The notes under the pieces: generated by a model
The model's input: the letters and a program-made list of their open reading frames with translations, nothing else
The model's database searches: none
What the model was told of the DNA's origin: nothing
In this document: one piece after another, positions 23,440 through 34,518 of the stretch
Numbering within the stretch: position 1 is the stretch's first letter
Layout: each line of letters opens with the position of its first letter
DNA from: Raphanus sativus
Lineage: Eukaryota; Streptophyta; Magnoliopsida; Brassicales; Brassicaceae
Assembly (NCBI RefSeq): GCF_000801105.2
Contig: NC_079513.1
Span: 25,713,640 to 25,777,639 of the forward strand
DNA: 64,000 bases
Direction: 5' to 3'
Program-made: the position numbers and the translations under genes

Positions 23440-25609
23440 ATGGGGTGTGCTACATCTGCTTATGCTGTTGTGGGAAGGAAGAACAAGAAGAGGAACATTC
23501 AAGAATCCGTAGTGTTTGTTCTGCAGCTCCGTGTTCCTGTTCAGTCTGATCTTCAGCGACATCTCAAAGGCGCTGCTCCCAAGACCACCATCGATCGGTT
23601 GTCATGTCTAAGGAATCAGATTCAGTTGGTAGCTGAGGACACAGGTACTGGAGAAATGAGATCATGCTCTTCCTATTTTTCTTGCGTGTCAAGAAACAGG
23701 TTCATGTTTTGAAAACATTTACTTAAAAAATTTGCAGGTGGTTCTGCTATCTCTGAGCTGCGTACGGCTTTGGAGGAGTACTTGTCTCTTCTCACCTGTC
23801 TTATCAAGAAAAGTAAGAGTTCTCAGATTTTGAAAGTTAATAGATTAGTCTGTTGTAAAAATCAAATGTTCATATGACTTTGTAGAGAATGATGGCATGG
23901 AGGGATGTGTAGAGTTCAAATGGAAAACCCTAGGAGATGGTCGAAGAGTAAGTTCTTGTTATTAGGGTTTGGATTTATTAGTTCTTTTCTGTAGGATTTA
24001 ATCAAAAACCTTTTTTAATCAAAATGTTGAAACAGGCAGAGTTATGTTTCACAAACCTTTGGATGGAGATGCTGACAGTGATCCACATGATGGCTGCTTT
24101 GGCATTGACTGAAGCTAACTCTCTCATGATTCCAAAGGCTTGCTCTGATTCTAGCAATAGCGTCCGTGTGGTCTCCAGTGGTTTGGATTCTTGGATCTTC
24201 AAACTTATCTTTTACTTATCTTTTGCTGTTTGTTACAAACCTGATTACTATGTCACTTCCAATCAGATTGCAGGAGAGATGCAGTTGACTTGCTGCTCAA
24301 GGCGTCTGGATACTTGGAGTTCTGCATCAGAGAGATAGTGACTCGCTTTCCTCCTGATATAAAGTATGAATCACACAACATTATCTAGGATCAGACCATA
24401 CATATATATATACACACTTACATAGCTGCAAATGTACAGGAGTAAATTGCCAGATGATATGCAGGAGAGTGTTTTACAAACTCTCTCTATCCAAGCACTT
24501 GGCCAGGTTACAAACTTTAAATCATTATTGACTCCTCAATCTGAACCTTTTATGGGTTTTAGTTTTGTTAAGTCTCATTGAATATCACCGCAGGGAACTG
24601 AGATTCAACTAGGATTAGCAGTTGATAGCCAGAAAGCTACACTATCTGTGAAGAGGAGACTTGCCTGTGAGCAAGTCATCTACTTCTCTCAGGTCTTCCT
24701 CATAGTTTAATACATCTTCTACATTATTTGAGGCATGATTTTAGGTCAATCATAGGATTTTCCCTAATCTATCTATTAATATTCTGTAAATGATCACATT
24801 ATCATTTCAGGCATATCAATGCTTGTCTGGTTGTGAAATAGTCAGCCATGGATGCGCCAAAAAGCTTCTGCGGTTCATTTACTGGAAGTTTCTGGAAGCA
24901 AAGGTACGTATGAAACATCTACTTTTGAAAAGTGATCATACAGTTACAGTTCATTTAACTTATCTGTTATGTTCTGTTTTTTTTTTCATAACAGGCTGCG
25001 GCATACTACTACCATGGACTGGTAACAGACAAAGGAAACGAGCCAGCTTGCCATGTGAGTGCGGTGTGTTGTTTCCTTGCAGCTGCAGAGCTCTTGGCAG
25101 AAAGCAAGAAGGCTTGTTTCAGCTTCTGCTTAGCTCCTCCTGTCACCAGGTTTGTGTTTTCATTATCAAATATCAAGCACACACTTGTAAAGTGAACTGT
25201 GAATTGAATCAGTATGTTTTCTTTTTATCAGGGCTCCTCCTATGTGGGGTGTTATGAAACACTTGAGTCAGAAGATTCCAGAAGTTGCTTTTAGGAAATC
25301 TCAAACGTATGGATACTTGCTTGAAGAAGAAGAAAAGTAAGCGTTAAGAGTATTGATCTTGTTAGCATTATTTATTTAAACTGATTTAAATTAAAGCTGA
25401 TGATATGATAATAAAACCACAGGGCAATGCAATGTTTACCAGAGCTCCCAGACTTTCAATTGTCACTGAGACCAGAGGAGTTTGAACTGCCTGAAGTGGA
25501 AGCTGCTGGCTCTTCTGAAGAAGGAAACCAAACCCATTTGCTTAGTGAACATCTCGAAGACTACTCTGATAATCATGATGAAGATGACGATGATGAGCTT
25601 GATCATTGA
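23440..25609 (+). CDS. BRO1-domain protein (At5g14020 orthologue)
   Basis: Eleven exons: 23440-23644, 23738-23812, 23886-23947, 24036-24180, 24267-24363, 24440-24506, 24594-24692, 24811-24903, 24995-25149, 25232-25336, 25423-25609. They total 1290 nt, 429 residues, all GT-AG. The BRO1-like region spans roughly residues 30-370, including RRDAVDLLLKASGYLEFC and YQCLSGCEIV, then AYYYHGLVTDKGNEPACHV. BRO1 domains are found in ALIX-type ESCRT-associated proteins, and the plant family is annotated as endosomal-targeting. The N-terminus MGCATS is a candidate for N-myristoylation and palmitoylation, hence membrane association (inferred). The C-terminus is acidic (DNHDEDDDDELDH). Confidence 0.9.
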
Positions 25610-26333
25610 GCAGCACTCTTCTACACTTATTCTTTGAAGTACTTTACCAGTTATATATGTAATTGTAATGTAATAGAGTTACTTCTTTTACAGTACTAGT
25701 TTCTTTCGTGTCAAAACAAACGTCTGATACTTGTTTTACTTTTGAGTATAGTATAGTATGCAATATCTATCTAAGTGACTAATTACTTTTTTTTTTTTGG
25801 CTAATAAGAACTTGGAAGGTCTAAGAAAATGATGTTTGGTGAAGAAAACGTTTTTTACATATCGTTGGAGTAAAAAACAAAGTGGTTGTCGTGTGAGGCG
25901 CTTGAAAACGGCAAGCAGTTTACTGTAAAATTGGAAATAGCTATACCATGAGCGTCACATGAGTGAGTCACGTGGGGGGTAATGATGAGATGTTGGATTC
26001 CCGCACGTACCAAACTTTTGTGGAGTCGGTTAAGGATTATGCAGCGCTAAACGGAAAACGGTGATTGAATCTCCGAGCTAGAGATCCATCTTTTGAAGTT
26101 AAATGTTTGATTACAAATGCATCATCCACATCAAGGACAAAAAGTATAGTTTATCAAAAAAGAGTGATGCACGATTATAAACGAAAATCGAAACGATCGT
26201 TTTACCAAAAAGGTTGGGTGAGGGCAGCTAGTTTATAAAAAAGTAAAAGAGAAAGATAGAAACGTTACACATAGCTCCAAAAGTTGTACTTAGAAAGAGA
26301 GACCTGAACAAGACAAAACAGAAAAAAAAGCTC
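25610..26333. other. Convergent 3' flanks of the BRO1-domain gene and KNU
   Basis: No gene seen. It contains the two 3' UTR regions. Confidence 0.5.
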
Positions 26334-26900
26334 TCAGAGATGGAGAGAAAGATCCAGCTGTGGCTCGTGTTCTTCCTGCTCCATGATGAAGCCGTATGGG
26401 TAACCAAACGGGTACGGATACGGGGGGCAGTACGGGTCGACGTACCCACCACCCACCATCATCGTCGTCGTCTGTTGATGATTATCCGGTGGTAGTACGC
26501 TCCAGGTCGATCCGGTTGCTGTGACGACGGATCCTTGATGAGGCGTGTTAGGGTAGAAATCAGGACAGACGAAAGCGGCGGCGTCGTTGTCGTAGAGGTT
26601 AACAGACGACGGAGCGTCGTGGTGAGGATGATGAGAAACGTCGACGTCGACGACGCCGAGGTTGCGACGAGCAGCGGCGCGTTCGCGTTTGTGTGCGTTC
26701 TGGTGACCGCCGAGAGCTTGGGAGGTGTAGAACTTGCGGGGACAGTACTGGCACGGGAAGAGACGGTTGAATGTCGGAGGTTGGTGGTGATGAGATCCGG
26801 GGAAGGAGTGTTTCTTGTAATTCGATGATGATCGGTGTTTTGGTGGAGGAGGGCACGCGAAGTGGTGATGGAAAGACGACGGTGGTGGGTGCTCTGCCAT
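26334..26900 (-). CDS. KNU: KNUCKLES C2H2 zinc-finger repressor (At5g14010 orthologue)
   Basis: A single exon of 188 residues from ATG 26898-26900. One C2H2 finger with the plant QALGGH signature is at residues 50-70 (C50, C53, H66, H70; [17 protein letters not shown]). Finger and flanks ([30 protein letters not shown]) match Arabidopsis KNU. The C-terminal EAR repression motif LDLSLHL (182-188) is intact. KNU shuts down WUSCHEL to end floral meristem activity and is itself activated by AGAMOUS with a timed delay. It is longer than the Arabidopsis protein (about 161) because of His/Pro-rich stretches. A GA microsatellite lies in the leader (26920-26948). Confidence 0.94.
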   Translation of the reverse strand: MAEHPPPSSFHHHFACPPPPKHRSSSNYKKHSFPGSHHHQPPTFNRLFPCQYCPRKFYTSQALGGHQNAHKRERAAARRNLGVVDVDVSHHPHHDAPSSVNLYDNDAAAFVCPDFYPNTPHQGSVVTATGSTWSVLPPDNHQQTTTMMVGGGYVDPYCPPYPYPFGYPYGFIMEQEEHEPQLDLSLHL

Positions 26901-28959
26901 TTTTCAGAGTTATGATCTTCAGAGAGAGAGATAGAGAGAGAGAGAGAGGATGATGACAGTACAAAGCTGTGTGTGTGTGAGGTTGATGGGGTTTTATGGA
27001 AAGGGTTTAAGCTGCCTTCTCTCTCTAAAGTTTGTTTGTTTGCGTCGTTTGTTGCAGAGAATATCTGCTTTTCAAATTACCCTTTTGCCCTCGGCTTCCT
27101 CTCTCTCCTCTCTAACGAATTTCACAGATCCCAAGTAATCCTTTTTGCTCCATCCATATATGCATGGGATGTATGTATCTATACACTCCTTTTTGTTCAT
27201 AGCCATAAATATTCAAAAAGTATCTCGAGTGAATATTAAACTTGTACTTCCTCTCCAAGCTACATGATGAGCAAATAAATACGTTAATTTAGTACTATTT
27301 TATAGAAAAAAAAAACAGATTTTTTTTTTGTAGCGTCGTTGAAGGGATAGTTTTGAGGTGAGGAGACAGTACATAAAAGGTGAGTGCGTGTTGTGAAAAT
27401 AATAAAAAGTAAAGACGAGTAGAGACGACAGTACGGTGATTGATTAGATAGTAATTAACGAGGTTGCAAATTGAGATTTTGCGTCGTTAAGATAAAATAA
27501 GAGAATCAAGTTGAAAGTGACTTGAAGTTGTTGTTGATGGGATCAGGACTTCTCACTTTTTATTTTTGCTTTTAGAATTACAAAGTATAAAGAAAAATAG
27601 AGATTGGTTGCTTTTTGTGTTTGGACTGTTACATCCTGCAACGAGAGATCATCTGGTAACGACACGTGCTGACAAGACAGTTGTGACCACCGTGCAGTAC
27701 ACATACAACACGAGTGAATACGCCCCGTCACACTTGACTGAACTCGTTAAAAGTTTGAAAAATCCTCAACAATTCTCTTTATTAGTGAGATTGTTTGTTT
27801 GATTGATATAATATGACAGTACCTTGTTATTGTGATGCTAAAGAAGACAAGAAGGAAAGAAAGAGGGCCAAGTTCCAAGATGGAAATGCCAAACAAGGAA
27901 TGTTTCTATGTTTCTCTAACCCTATTTATTCTTTCCATTCTCTCACTACTTACCAATCTATCCATCACTCCTTTTCTCATCATTGCATTTTCTTCTCATT
28001 TCTTATTGGATTTACAGAATATATTGTCTCCATGCACTCCAAGCCCAACATCATTATGGTTTATGGTCTCTTCTAAGGCCCATAAACCACAAGGCTTATT
28101 GACTACAAGTAGCTTTTATGTTTACAGTCCATAGCTTCATCCAAATTCCAAACCACTCTGCTAGAGGACCATTTATTTATTTTCATAGGTGTTTTAGGGT
28201 GATTGTACTAAATAACCGGGACCATCTATTATCTAATGTCTATATAAACTTGTTTTGTTTGCAAAAACACAAAAACGAATGCTATCTTCCTAAAATAGTT
28301 TATTTATTTATAGATAATAAGATCAACATACTATGTTTTTATGCCCCATCTTATTTGGAGAAATATCACTCCAGCTATGTACTTTCTTTTTAACTAAGAA
28401 AACTTATTACTTAATTAATTCTCATAGTATCATCTGTCTGAATGATCTTTGTATATCTATAATTAGGGTGTAATTAAGTCTTGGTCAAAGTAATAAACGT
28501 TTGCTTGAAAATGAAGCAATCCCACATATAATTTACCTTTTGTGTGCTGAAAAAGTAAAATTGCTTTCTCTGTCAAGCATATTCTAAAAGCTCATTGGCA
28601 CCTAGTTACCTCTTCTCACACACAATACACAGACTTGTTCACATTCACTTAATACCTCCTCATCATTTCATTGCTTATTTCTTTTATTTAATGCAGTCGA
28701 GGTAACTTTATTACATTTTTTTCTTCCATTACATTTGAAAACCAAGGATTGCTTCGATTAAAAGCATTAGAGGACATGTTTATGGTAATATGTGTATTTG
28801 TGTGGGAAAGAGGAGAAACTTAGATTGCCTTAATCGATGTTGTCTTTTTGTGGATTGTACATTGGAAGATGGTGCACAATGCACATGTAACTTGTCGTTG
28901 ACCTTCTACACCATCTTCCTAATATTTATTTTACAATTGAAAGAAATATATACGATAAA
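26901..28959. other. KNU upstream region
   Basis: A GA microsatellite at 26920-26948 is followed by about 2 kb of AT-rich DNA. It is the presumed KNU promoter. No gene or clear transposon boundary seen. Confidence 0.5.
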
Positions 28960-29590
28960 CAATGTTTTGAAAACCGGATCGGACACCGACTCGGTGAAGC
29001 TACTGGTTGACTGGTTAGACCGGTTCAACCGGTCAAACCGGGTTTTTATTTATATAAAAATGTATATAATTATTTATTTATGCTATATAAACTTTACTTC
29101 TACATATAATACTTTCTCTATTCTTTTTTTATTAACTCAAAATAAAAACAAACATAAATCTGATTACTATGTAAACTAAAAATTAAAAAAAAAACAAATG
29201 ATTTACAGTTAAAACAATCATATTTATTTATTTTTACAATTAACATTTCAAATTTTAATAATATGGTAAAATAAAAATAGTATATAAGAGTCAAAAATAT
29301 ATTTTTCACATTTTTTCTTAGAAAAATAAAAATCAATTAAATAATGATAGTTGAACACTAATTATAAAATATTAAATTTTAGCTAATAATAATTAAAAAT
29401 ACTTAATTATATGTTAATTTTTAAGAACCGGGTTTTAAAATTGAACCGGATCACCGGTTTTATCGGGTTTCAGCCGGTTTTACTGGTTTTTATCAAATCC
29501 GGGTTTTAAACCGAACCGGACTCGGCTTCTTCAGCGAGTCACGGTCGGACCGGTTCGACCGGCCGGTCCGATCCGGTTTTCAAAACACTG
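28960..29590. mobile_element. Terminal-inverted-repeat MITE, hAT-like
   Basis: The left end reads caatgttttgaaaaccgg and the reverse complement of the right end reads cagtgttttgaaaaccgg, both continuing atcgga. This gives terminal inverted repeats of about 24 bases with one mismatch, followed by ACCGGTT-rich subterminal DNA on both sides and an AT-rich core. The element has no coding capacity. gataaa stands directly outside both ends (28954-28959 and 29591-29596). Allowing one lost A gives an 8-bp duplication gataaaac, as expected for hAT elements. Family assignment is inferred. Confidence 0.75.
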
Positions 29591-29844
29591 GATAAAACTC
29601 ATTCAAGATTTGTTGTATTTTCAATCATTATAAATTTATAATGCTCACATACATACACCCATGTTATGTGCTTTATAAACCAAGTTCAATATTTTATCTT
29701 TTTCATCTAAGCCGTTTTTCTGGCACACATGAATACATGATACATGTTTTAATTTTCTTTAGATAGTTGATAAAGTTTTGGATTCTTATGTTCTTTAACG
29801 ACGAATCATGAAATTTATTCAATCAAACATGAAGCTCTTATATC

Positions 29845-29890
29845 ATACTCGCATTGTCTTTTATATTTTTTGGTGTAATACTCGCATTGT
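29845..29890 (-). repeat. Micro-insertion between 13-bp direct repeats
   Basis: atactcgcattgt occurs at 29845-29857 and 29878-29890. The 20 bases between read, on the minus strand, tacaccaaaaaatataaaag. Confidence 0.7.
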
Positions 29891-29916
29891 TTTTATGGTA
29901 TACAAGTATAATACAA

Positions 29917-29962
29917 CTCACACAAACATTTTGTAAAAAAATAAAAAGCTCACACAAACATT
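29917..29962 (+). repeat. Micro-insertion between 14-bp direct repeats
   Basis: ctcacacaaacatt occurs at 29917-29930 and 29949-29962. The 18-base insert is ttgtaaaaaaataaaaag. Confidence 0.7.
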
Positions 29963-30660
29963 GCTAATTAAAACAATCATGTCCATGAAATTTGTTCTTA
30001 AACATTTAAAAATTTGTGTCAATGACAATAAATATATTTAACTGTTTTTGGTTATATAAAAATTGTCGACACCAAGAACTTAGCTTCGACACCACATGCG
30101 ATGGCTTCTTCGTTTATCCCATTTATTTTTAATTTCAGTTTCAACTCTGTATTTTGTCTCTCTGTGCTATCTAACATATCTTTATGATAGAAGTGCCAAT
30201 CTATATGTTTATTTTATTTTAACATGTAAGATATCTTAATGTGCATCAACTTGTTATAACTTATAACTAAAACAAAACGCATCTCCATCTCATATTAGTA
30301 AATCAAATTTCCACACATATTAGTATTGATAAAATAAAACAAGTCTTTATATATATTCTTATTCTATATGAAAAGAAAGGGAATCAAGTTCTCACCCAAG
30401 AATACATCTTTTTCCTTTCAGTTCAACTTTACTTCCTCTTACACGGCTATGTCACTTTTAACTCCGATAATGTTAGAACAACTTCAAGTAAAAGTTAAGA
30501 AGTTTGACATATATGTGGTTTGTTCAACAAATCTCCACTCACACAACACTTTCTGATAAAATTTGACCCCCCTCTAGCCTCCTTTTACTTGTTTCTCTAA
30601 CAAATGAATCAAGACGTGACAGAAACGTAAGTGGAGTAGGTTAGGGTTAAGGAACAACGT

Positions 30661-31539
30661 CTAAATAATGCTCCCTGACTCATCAGCTGAGGTAGGAGGA
30701 GAGGGCGGTGGAGGACAGGTTTCATGATCAGTCCCAATAGTAAAGTGGATGCAATTCAAGTCTTCTTCTTCATGATCTCTCCCTTCTGATATCCTCTGCC
30801 TTCTTCCTTTTGATTCTTTCCTCTTATACACTTTGTACACTGCCCATTCTCCAAACACCTGTTTTACAATACCAAATCAAACCCATTAGTCTAAAGACTA
30901 AAGTATGTTTTTATTTCTTGTTATAGTCTAAATTTACTTTAGTTGATGCAAAACCGGCAAGGGAATACTCTGTCATGCACCATCTGGTTTTGTTGCAGTT
31001 AGCCGAAGAGTTGTTTGTTCCATAGAAAACAAGTGTTCTTCTAATCCCAACTGTTCTACCACGAGCAATGACTTCTCTTTCTTTCCTAATAGCTTTCCAA
31101 TAACCATCACCAGATGAAGTCTTGATTCTGTGTGCATTACCTGAAACTTCTTGTTTCTTCTTGCAAAAGAAGTACCTCTGCCTCTCCTCTTGATCCCCTG
31201 AAAAACGAAAACCCAAACGCTATATAATATGATAAAAAGAGCAAACATAGTAAGCTGTAAAGTTACAACCCTTTTATCAACCCATCAGAATATAGTTAAA
31301 GATTAGCAGAGACATAGGCTTAGTTAAACAGAAGGAATAAAAGAGAGATAGAGACCTGGAAAAGTGAGAGGATGAGAGAAGAAATCGTCAAAGACAGGGA
31401 TGATGGAAGAAGGCAAAGGAGAAGCGAGGGCCTTTGGGAGCAAGTAATGAAGGATAAGCTCCTGCTCCGTTGGGTGAAATCTGTATCCAACTGGTAGTTT
31501 CATGCCTCCATTGACCATTATTCTCTTCTCCACCTCCAT
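30661..31539 (-). CDS. NAC084: NAC-domain transcription factor (At5g14000/NAC084 orthologue)
   Basis: Three exons: 31356-31539, 30938-31197, 30661-30858. They total 642 nt, 213 residues. The NAC domain begins LPVGYRFHPTEQELILHYLL (subdomain A). It continues with RYFFCKKKQ (C), SSGDGYWKAIRKEREV with RTLVFYGTN (D), and KTRWCMTEYSL followed by VFGEWAVYKVYKR (D/E). The usual subdomain B block is poorly conserved, and the region after the domain is short and acidic-Pro rich, so the protein is small for the family. Target genes are not known to me. A complete Helitron inserts about 200 bases upstream of the start codon, and a poly(G) run is in the upstream DNA at about 31658-31669. Confidence 0.88.
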
Positions 31540-31745
31540 ATATATATATCTCTCTTCTTCTTCTTATTCTTATAAACTGTTTCTTCAAATATTGATCAAA
31601 TTTTAAAAACCTCTACAAGCATGGATTCATCATTCCATCTAAAAAGAGGAAACAAGGGGGGGGGGGGGAGAGAGAAAAGATTCGTGTAGCCTTTTGTTTA
31701 TGAGGCGAAATGACAGTAGGAGAGGGCTCTTTATATATATATATA

Positions 31746-33087
31746 CTAGATGATAACCCGCGCCTTGCGCGGGATGAACTTTTTAAAAAATATGTTGTAT
31801 CTAAATAAATAATACATTTTTGTTATCAATAATTTTTTTACATTTGATTAGGGATGGTATGTGGATATGTATCATTTGGTTTGATTAGGTTCGGTTTGGA
31901 TCTTTACAAATTTGGTTCGTATTTTTATATGTTCGGTTTGGGCTTAGATTCAGATAATCCATTTAATATTTTAAAAACTTAAAGTTCATATATATTTTAA
32001 ATTTCTCAAAACATAAAAATAAAAATAATATGTTACATATAAAGTTGAATAATGTATACCAAAATACTTAAACTTAACATAAAAATTGGTTTAACTTAAA
32101 TATTTGGACAGAAAATGAATAGATATTTTCAGTATTTTGATATTTTGAGTAATGTTTAGTTATTTTAAATATATAATTTTTAATATTTTATATATTTCTA
32201 AGTATTTTGGACAATTTAAAATCATCTTAAGTATTTTGTATATTTCTTTTAGATATTAATTTTTTTTTAAATAATATATTTAAGTATATAAATTTGGTTC
32301 GAATATACTTGGATACTCAATATATTTTGGTCCGGATCGGGCGGTTCTGGTTTTTTAGATACCAAAATTTTAAACATGTTCATATATCTAACCAATTTGA
32401 TTAAAGTTCTATACTATTTTCTGGATTGGATTTGGTTCGGTTATTTGGATTCGGATTTTTTTCCCAACCATATATTTTTTATTGTAACCAAATTTCAAAT
32501 GAACGTGACGATGGTTCATACTAATTTTGGGTATGCAACAATTTTTAAACCAAAACACTTTCTATTATTTACGTGATTTATTTAGTTAATCATTAAAAAA
32601 ATTCAAGGACCATTAAAAACAATGGGCTGAACTGAAATTTTTTTATCATTGATCACAAATTTTCAATGTGAGGCTTGTACCACTTTTAGTAATTTATATT
32701 CGTTTTAAAAAATTCGAAATACAACATATAAGAAAAAATATAAATTTTTTTATTATATGCTTAATGTGATTGTTTAATTTATTTTAAAAAATAAAATTAA
32801 ACGAAAAGTATAGAGGATAAAAAATTATTATCAAATCTTTATTATTCATAATCATTAATGGTGATATATATGTCAATCATATTAGGAAGTTCCGTAGCTT
32901 TTATTTAAGGAAATAATAGAGAATATTCTTTTGTATATTAATAATTAATTTAATAGTTATTTAATAAAAACTATAATATATGTGTAGATGGACCAACCTA
33001 TTTCTCTAATAATTCTGAGAATAATTCTCATGATGACACGTGGCTACTAAACAATGTTGCAATGCTTCGGGATTAATATATAGGGGA
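31746..33087 (-). mobile_element. Complete non-autonomous Helitron (1342 bp)
   Basis: Read on the minus strand the element starts TCCCCTATATATTAAT just after a host A (complement of 33088). It ends with a perfect 7-bp stem (cccgcgc/gcgcggg, plus coordinates 31757-31773, 3-nt loop), then CTAG at 31746-31749 and a host T (complement of 31745). That is the canonical A|TC...hairpin...CTRR|T structure. No Rep/helicase coding is present, so it is non-autonomous. It lies in the NAC gene's upstream region. Confidence 0.88.
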
Positions 33088-34518
33088 TGTTTAGATCCCA
33101 ACGGTTACACACTACACTATACATATATATGTATATTAAATAGTTTTTGCAATATAAATGGTAGAAATGGCTCATTTGTCTGAACAGTTCTTTAGTTCAT
33201 AATAAGAAGAAAGTTGATTACATGAGTAGGGAAAAAGCAAGGTTCATTTGAGGGATGTTCGTTGACTTATAAAGTTACAAGAAAATGTCATATACATATT
33301 CAAAATATTACAAAGAAAAAAAAAATAGAGACGGAAGGAAGGAAGAGAGAAACGTACAAGTTTGGTGTGTTTACTCCATTTGCAAAAGGTTCCATTCACT
33401 TGTTACCATTTGATCATTTATTCCCTTCAGCTTTACATTCCAACTGATCTTCAACCAAACCATTAAATCTAACACAGTAAAAGGTAGATCTCTTTTGACA
33501 CTTGCAACTTGCGAGTAGTCCATGTCCGCCTATTCAATTAATAATTTACAATATACTCTAGCCTGAGCTAAATGTTAATTTCTTTTGTAAAAGTGAGTTC
33601 AATCGCATTTATTTGTACGTGTGAAAATATGAGACACAACACCGCCTACTTGTTCCCCCTACTGGTTTAGTTTATTGAAGCAAGCAAGTCGAGGCATACT
33701 TGATTAAGGCCTAACACACCATCGAAATACTAGAGGATGAATCACTTTAATGGCGGCAACTAGCGCCACCACCTGAGGACGCAACGAAAACTAGCGGCTG
33801 TTATTTAGCTCTCGACTTTTTTTTTCCTTTTAAAACTATGAAATGAGATTTCATTTTTCTCCTCCAATTTTATCTGACTAATAACTATATATAATATATA
33901 TTTCCTTGCCCAATTTTTGATTGAAAACAGCTAGAACGCAAAATTCTTTTTTATTTGAAAGTCAGAAAAGATCTATTTAATACATAACAGAAATGAAAAA
34001 ATGGTTTATGCATGCACGTATATTATTAGTTGTGCGAGGAACATGCGTGCGCACCATAGCCCCCACGTTTCCCGCTTTTCAATCAAATCATTTATTCATA
34101 AACTTATTTTTATTTAGTGAATGTTAAATTTTCTTTTTTAGGGACAATGAATGTTAAATTTGTTCATCTCAAAAAACTTTTAAACAAAAATTGCATGTAT
34201 GTATACCTTCCACTTAAATCTTTAATAAATCAAGTGATGTATATATTTCAAACAGAAGTTTAAAAGAGTTAAATAACTACGTGTTTTTTTTCTTTTATTT
34301 TTGCCGGTTAAAAATAGAATCTACATCCTATTGGCGTTGGGACGAAAGAAAAGGTCAAGCCTCCCCTACTTCTTCGATTCATCCATTGCGACAATCTAAT
34401 CGCCTCTCTCTAACCACACAAAAAATCCTAATGTCTAAACGAAAACACAACACATGAGTATCTCTTTTCTTCATCATTTGTAAGCTTTACGTAAATAATA
34501 ATAATAACAATAAGCGAG
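33088..34518. other. Upstream region of EXO70C2
   Basis: AT-rich, no gene seen. A micro-insertion with 14-bp direct repeats lies at 34118-34161. The right ~150 bases are the probable 5' leader. Confidence 0.5.
34118..34161 (-). repeat. Micro-insertion between 14-bp direct repeats
   Basis: tgaatgttaaattt occurs at 34118-34131 and 34148-34161. The 16-base insert reads, on the minus strand, ttgtccctaaaaaaga. Confidence 0.7.

Larger units (their letters stand above)
29597..30660. other. AT-rich interval between the MITE and the NAC gene
   Basis: No gene. Two micro-insertions with direct repeats occur at 29845-29890 and 29917-29962. The right end is the NAC gene 3' flank. Confidence 0.55.

Noticed and set aside
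26535..26828. Plus-strand Val/Arg-rich open frame
   Set aside because: Antisense shadow of KNU; biased composition from His/Pro codons.
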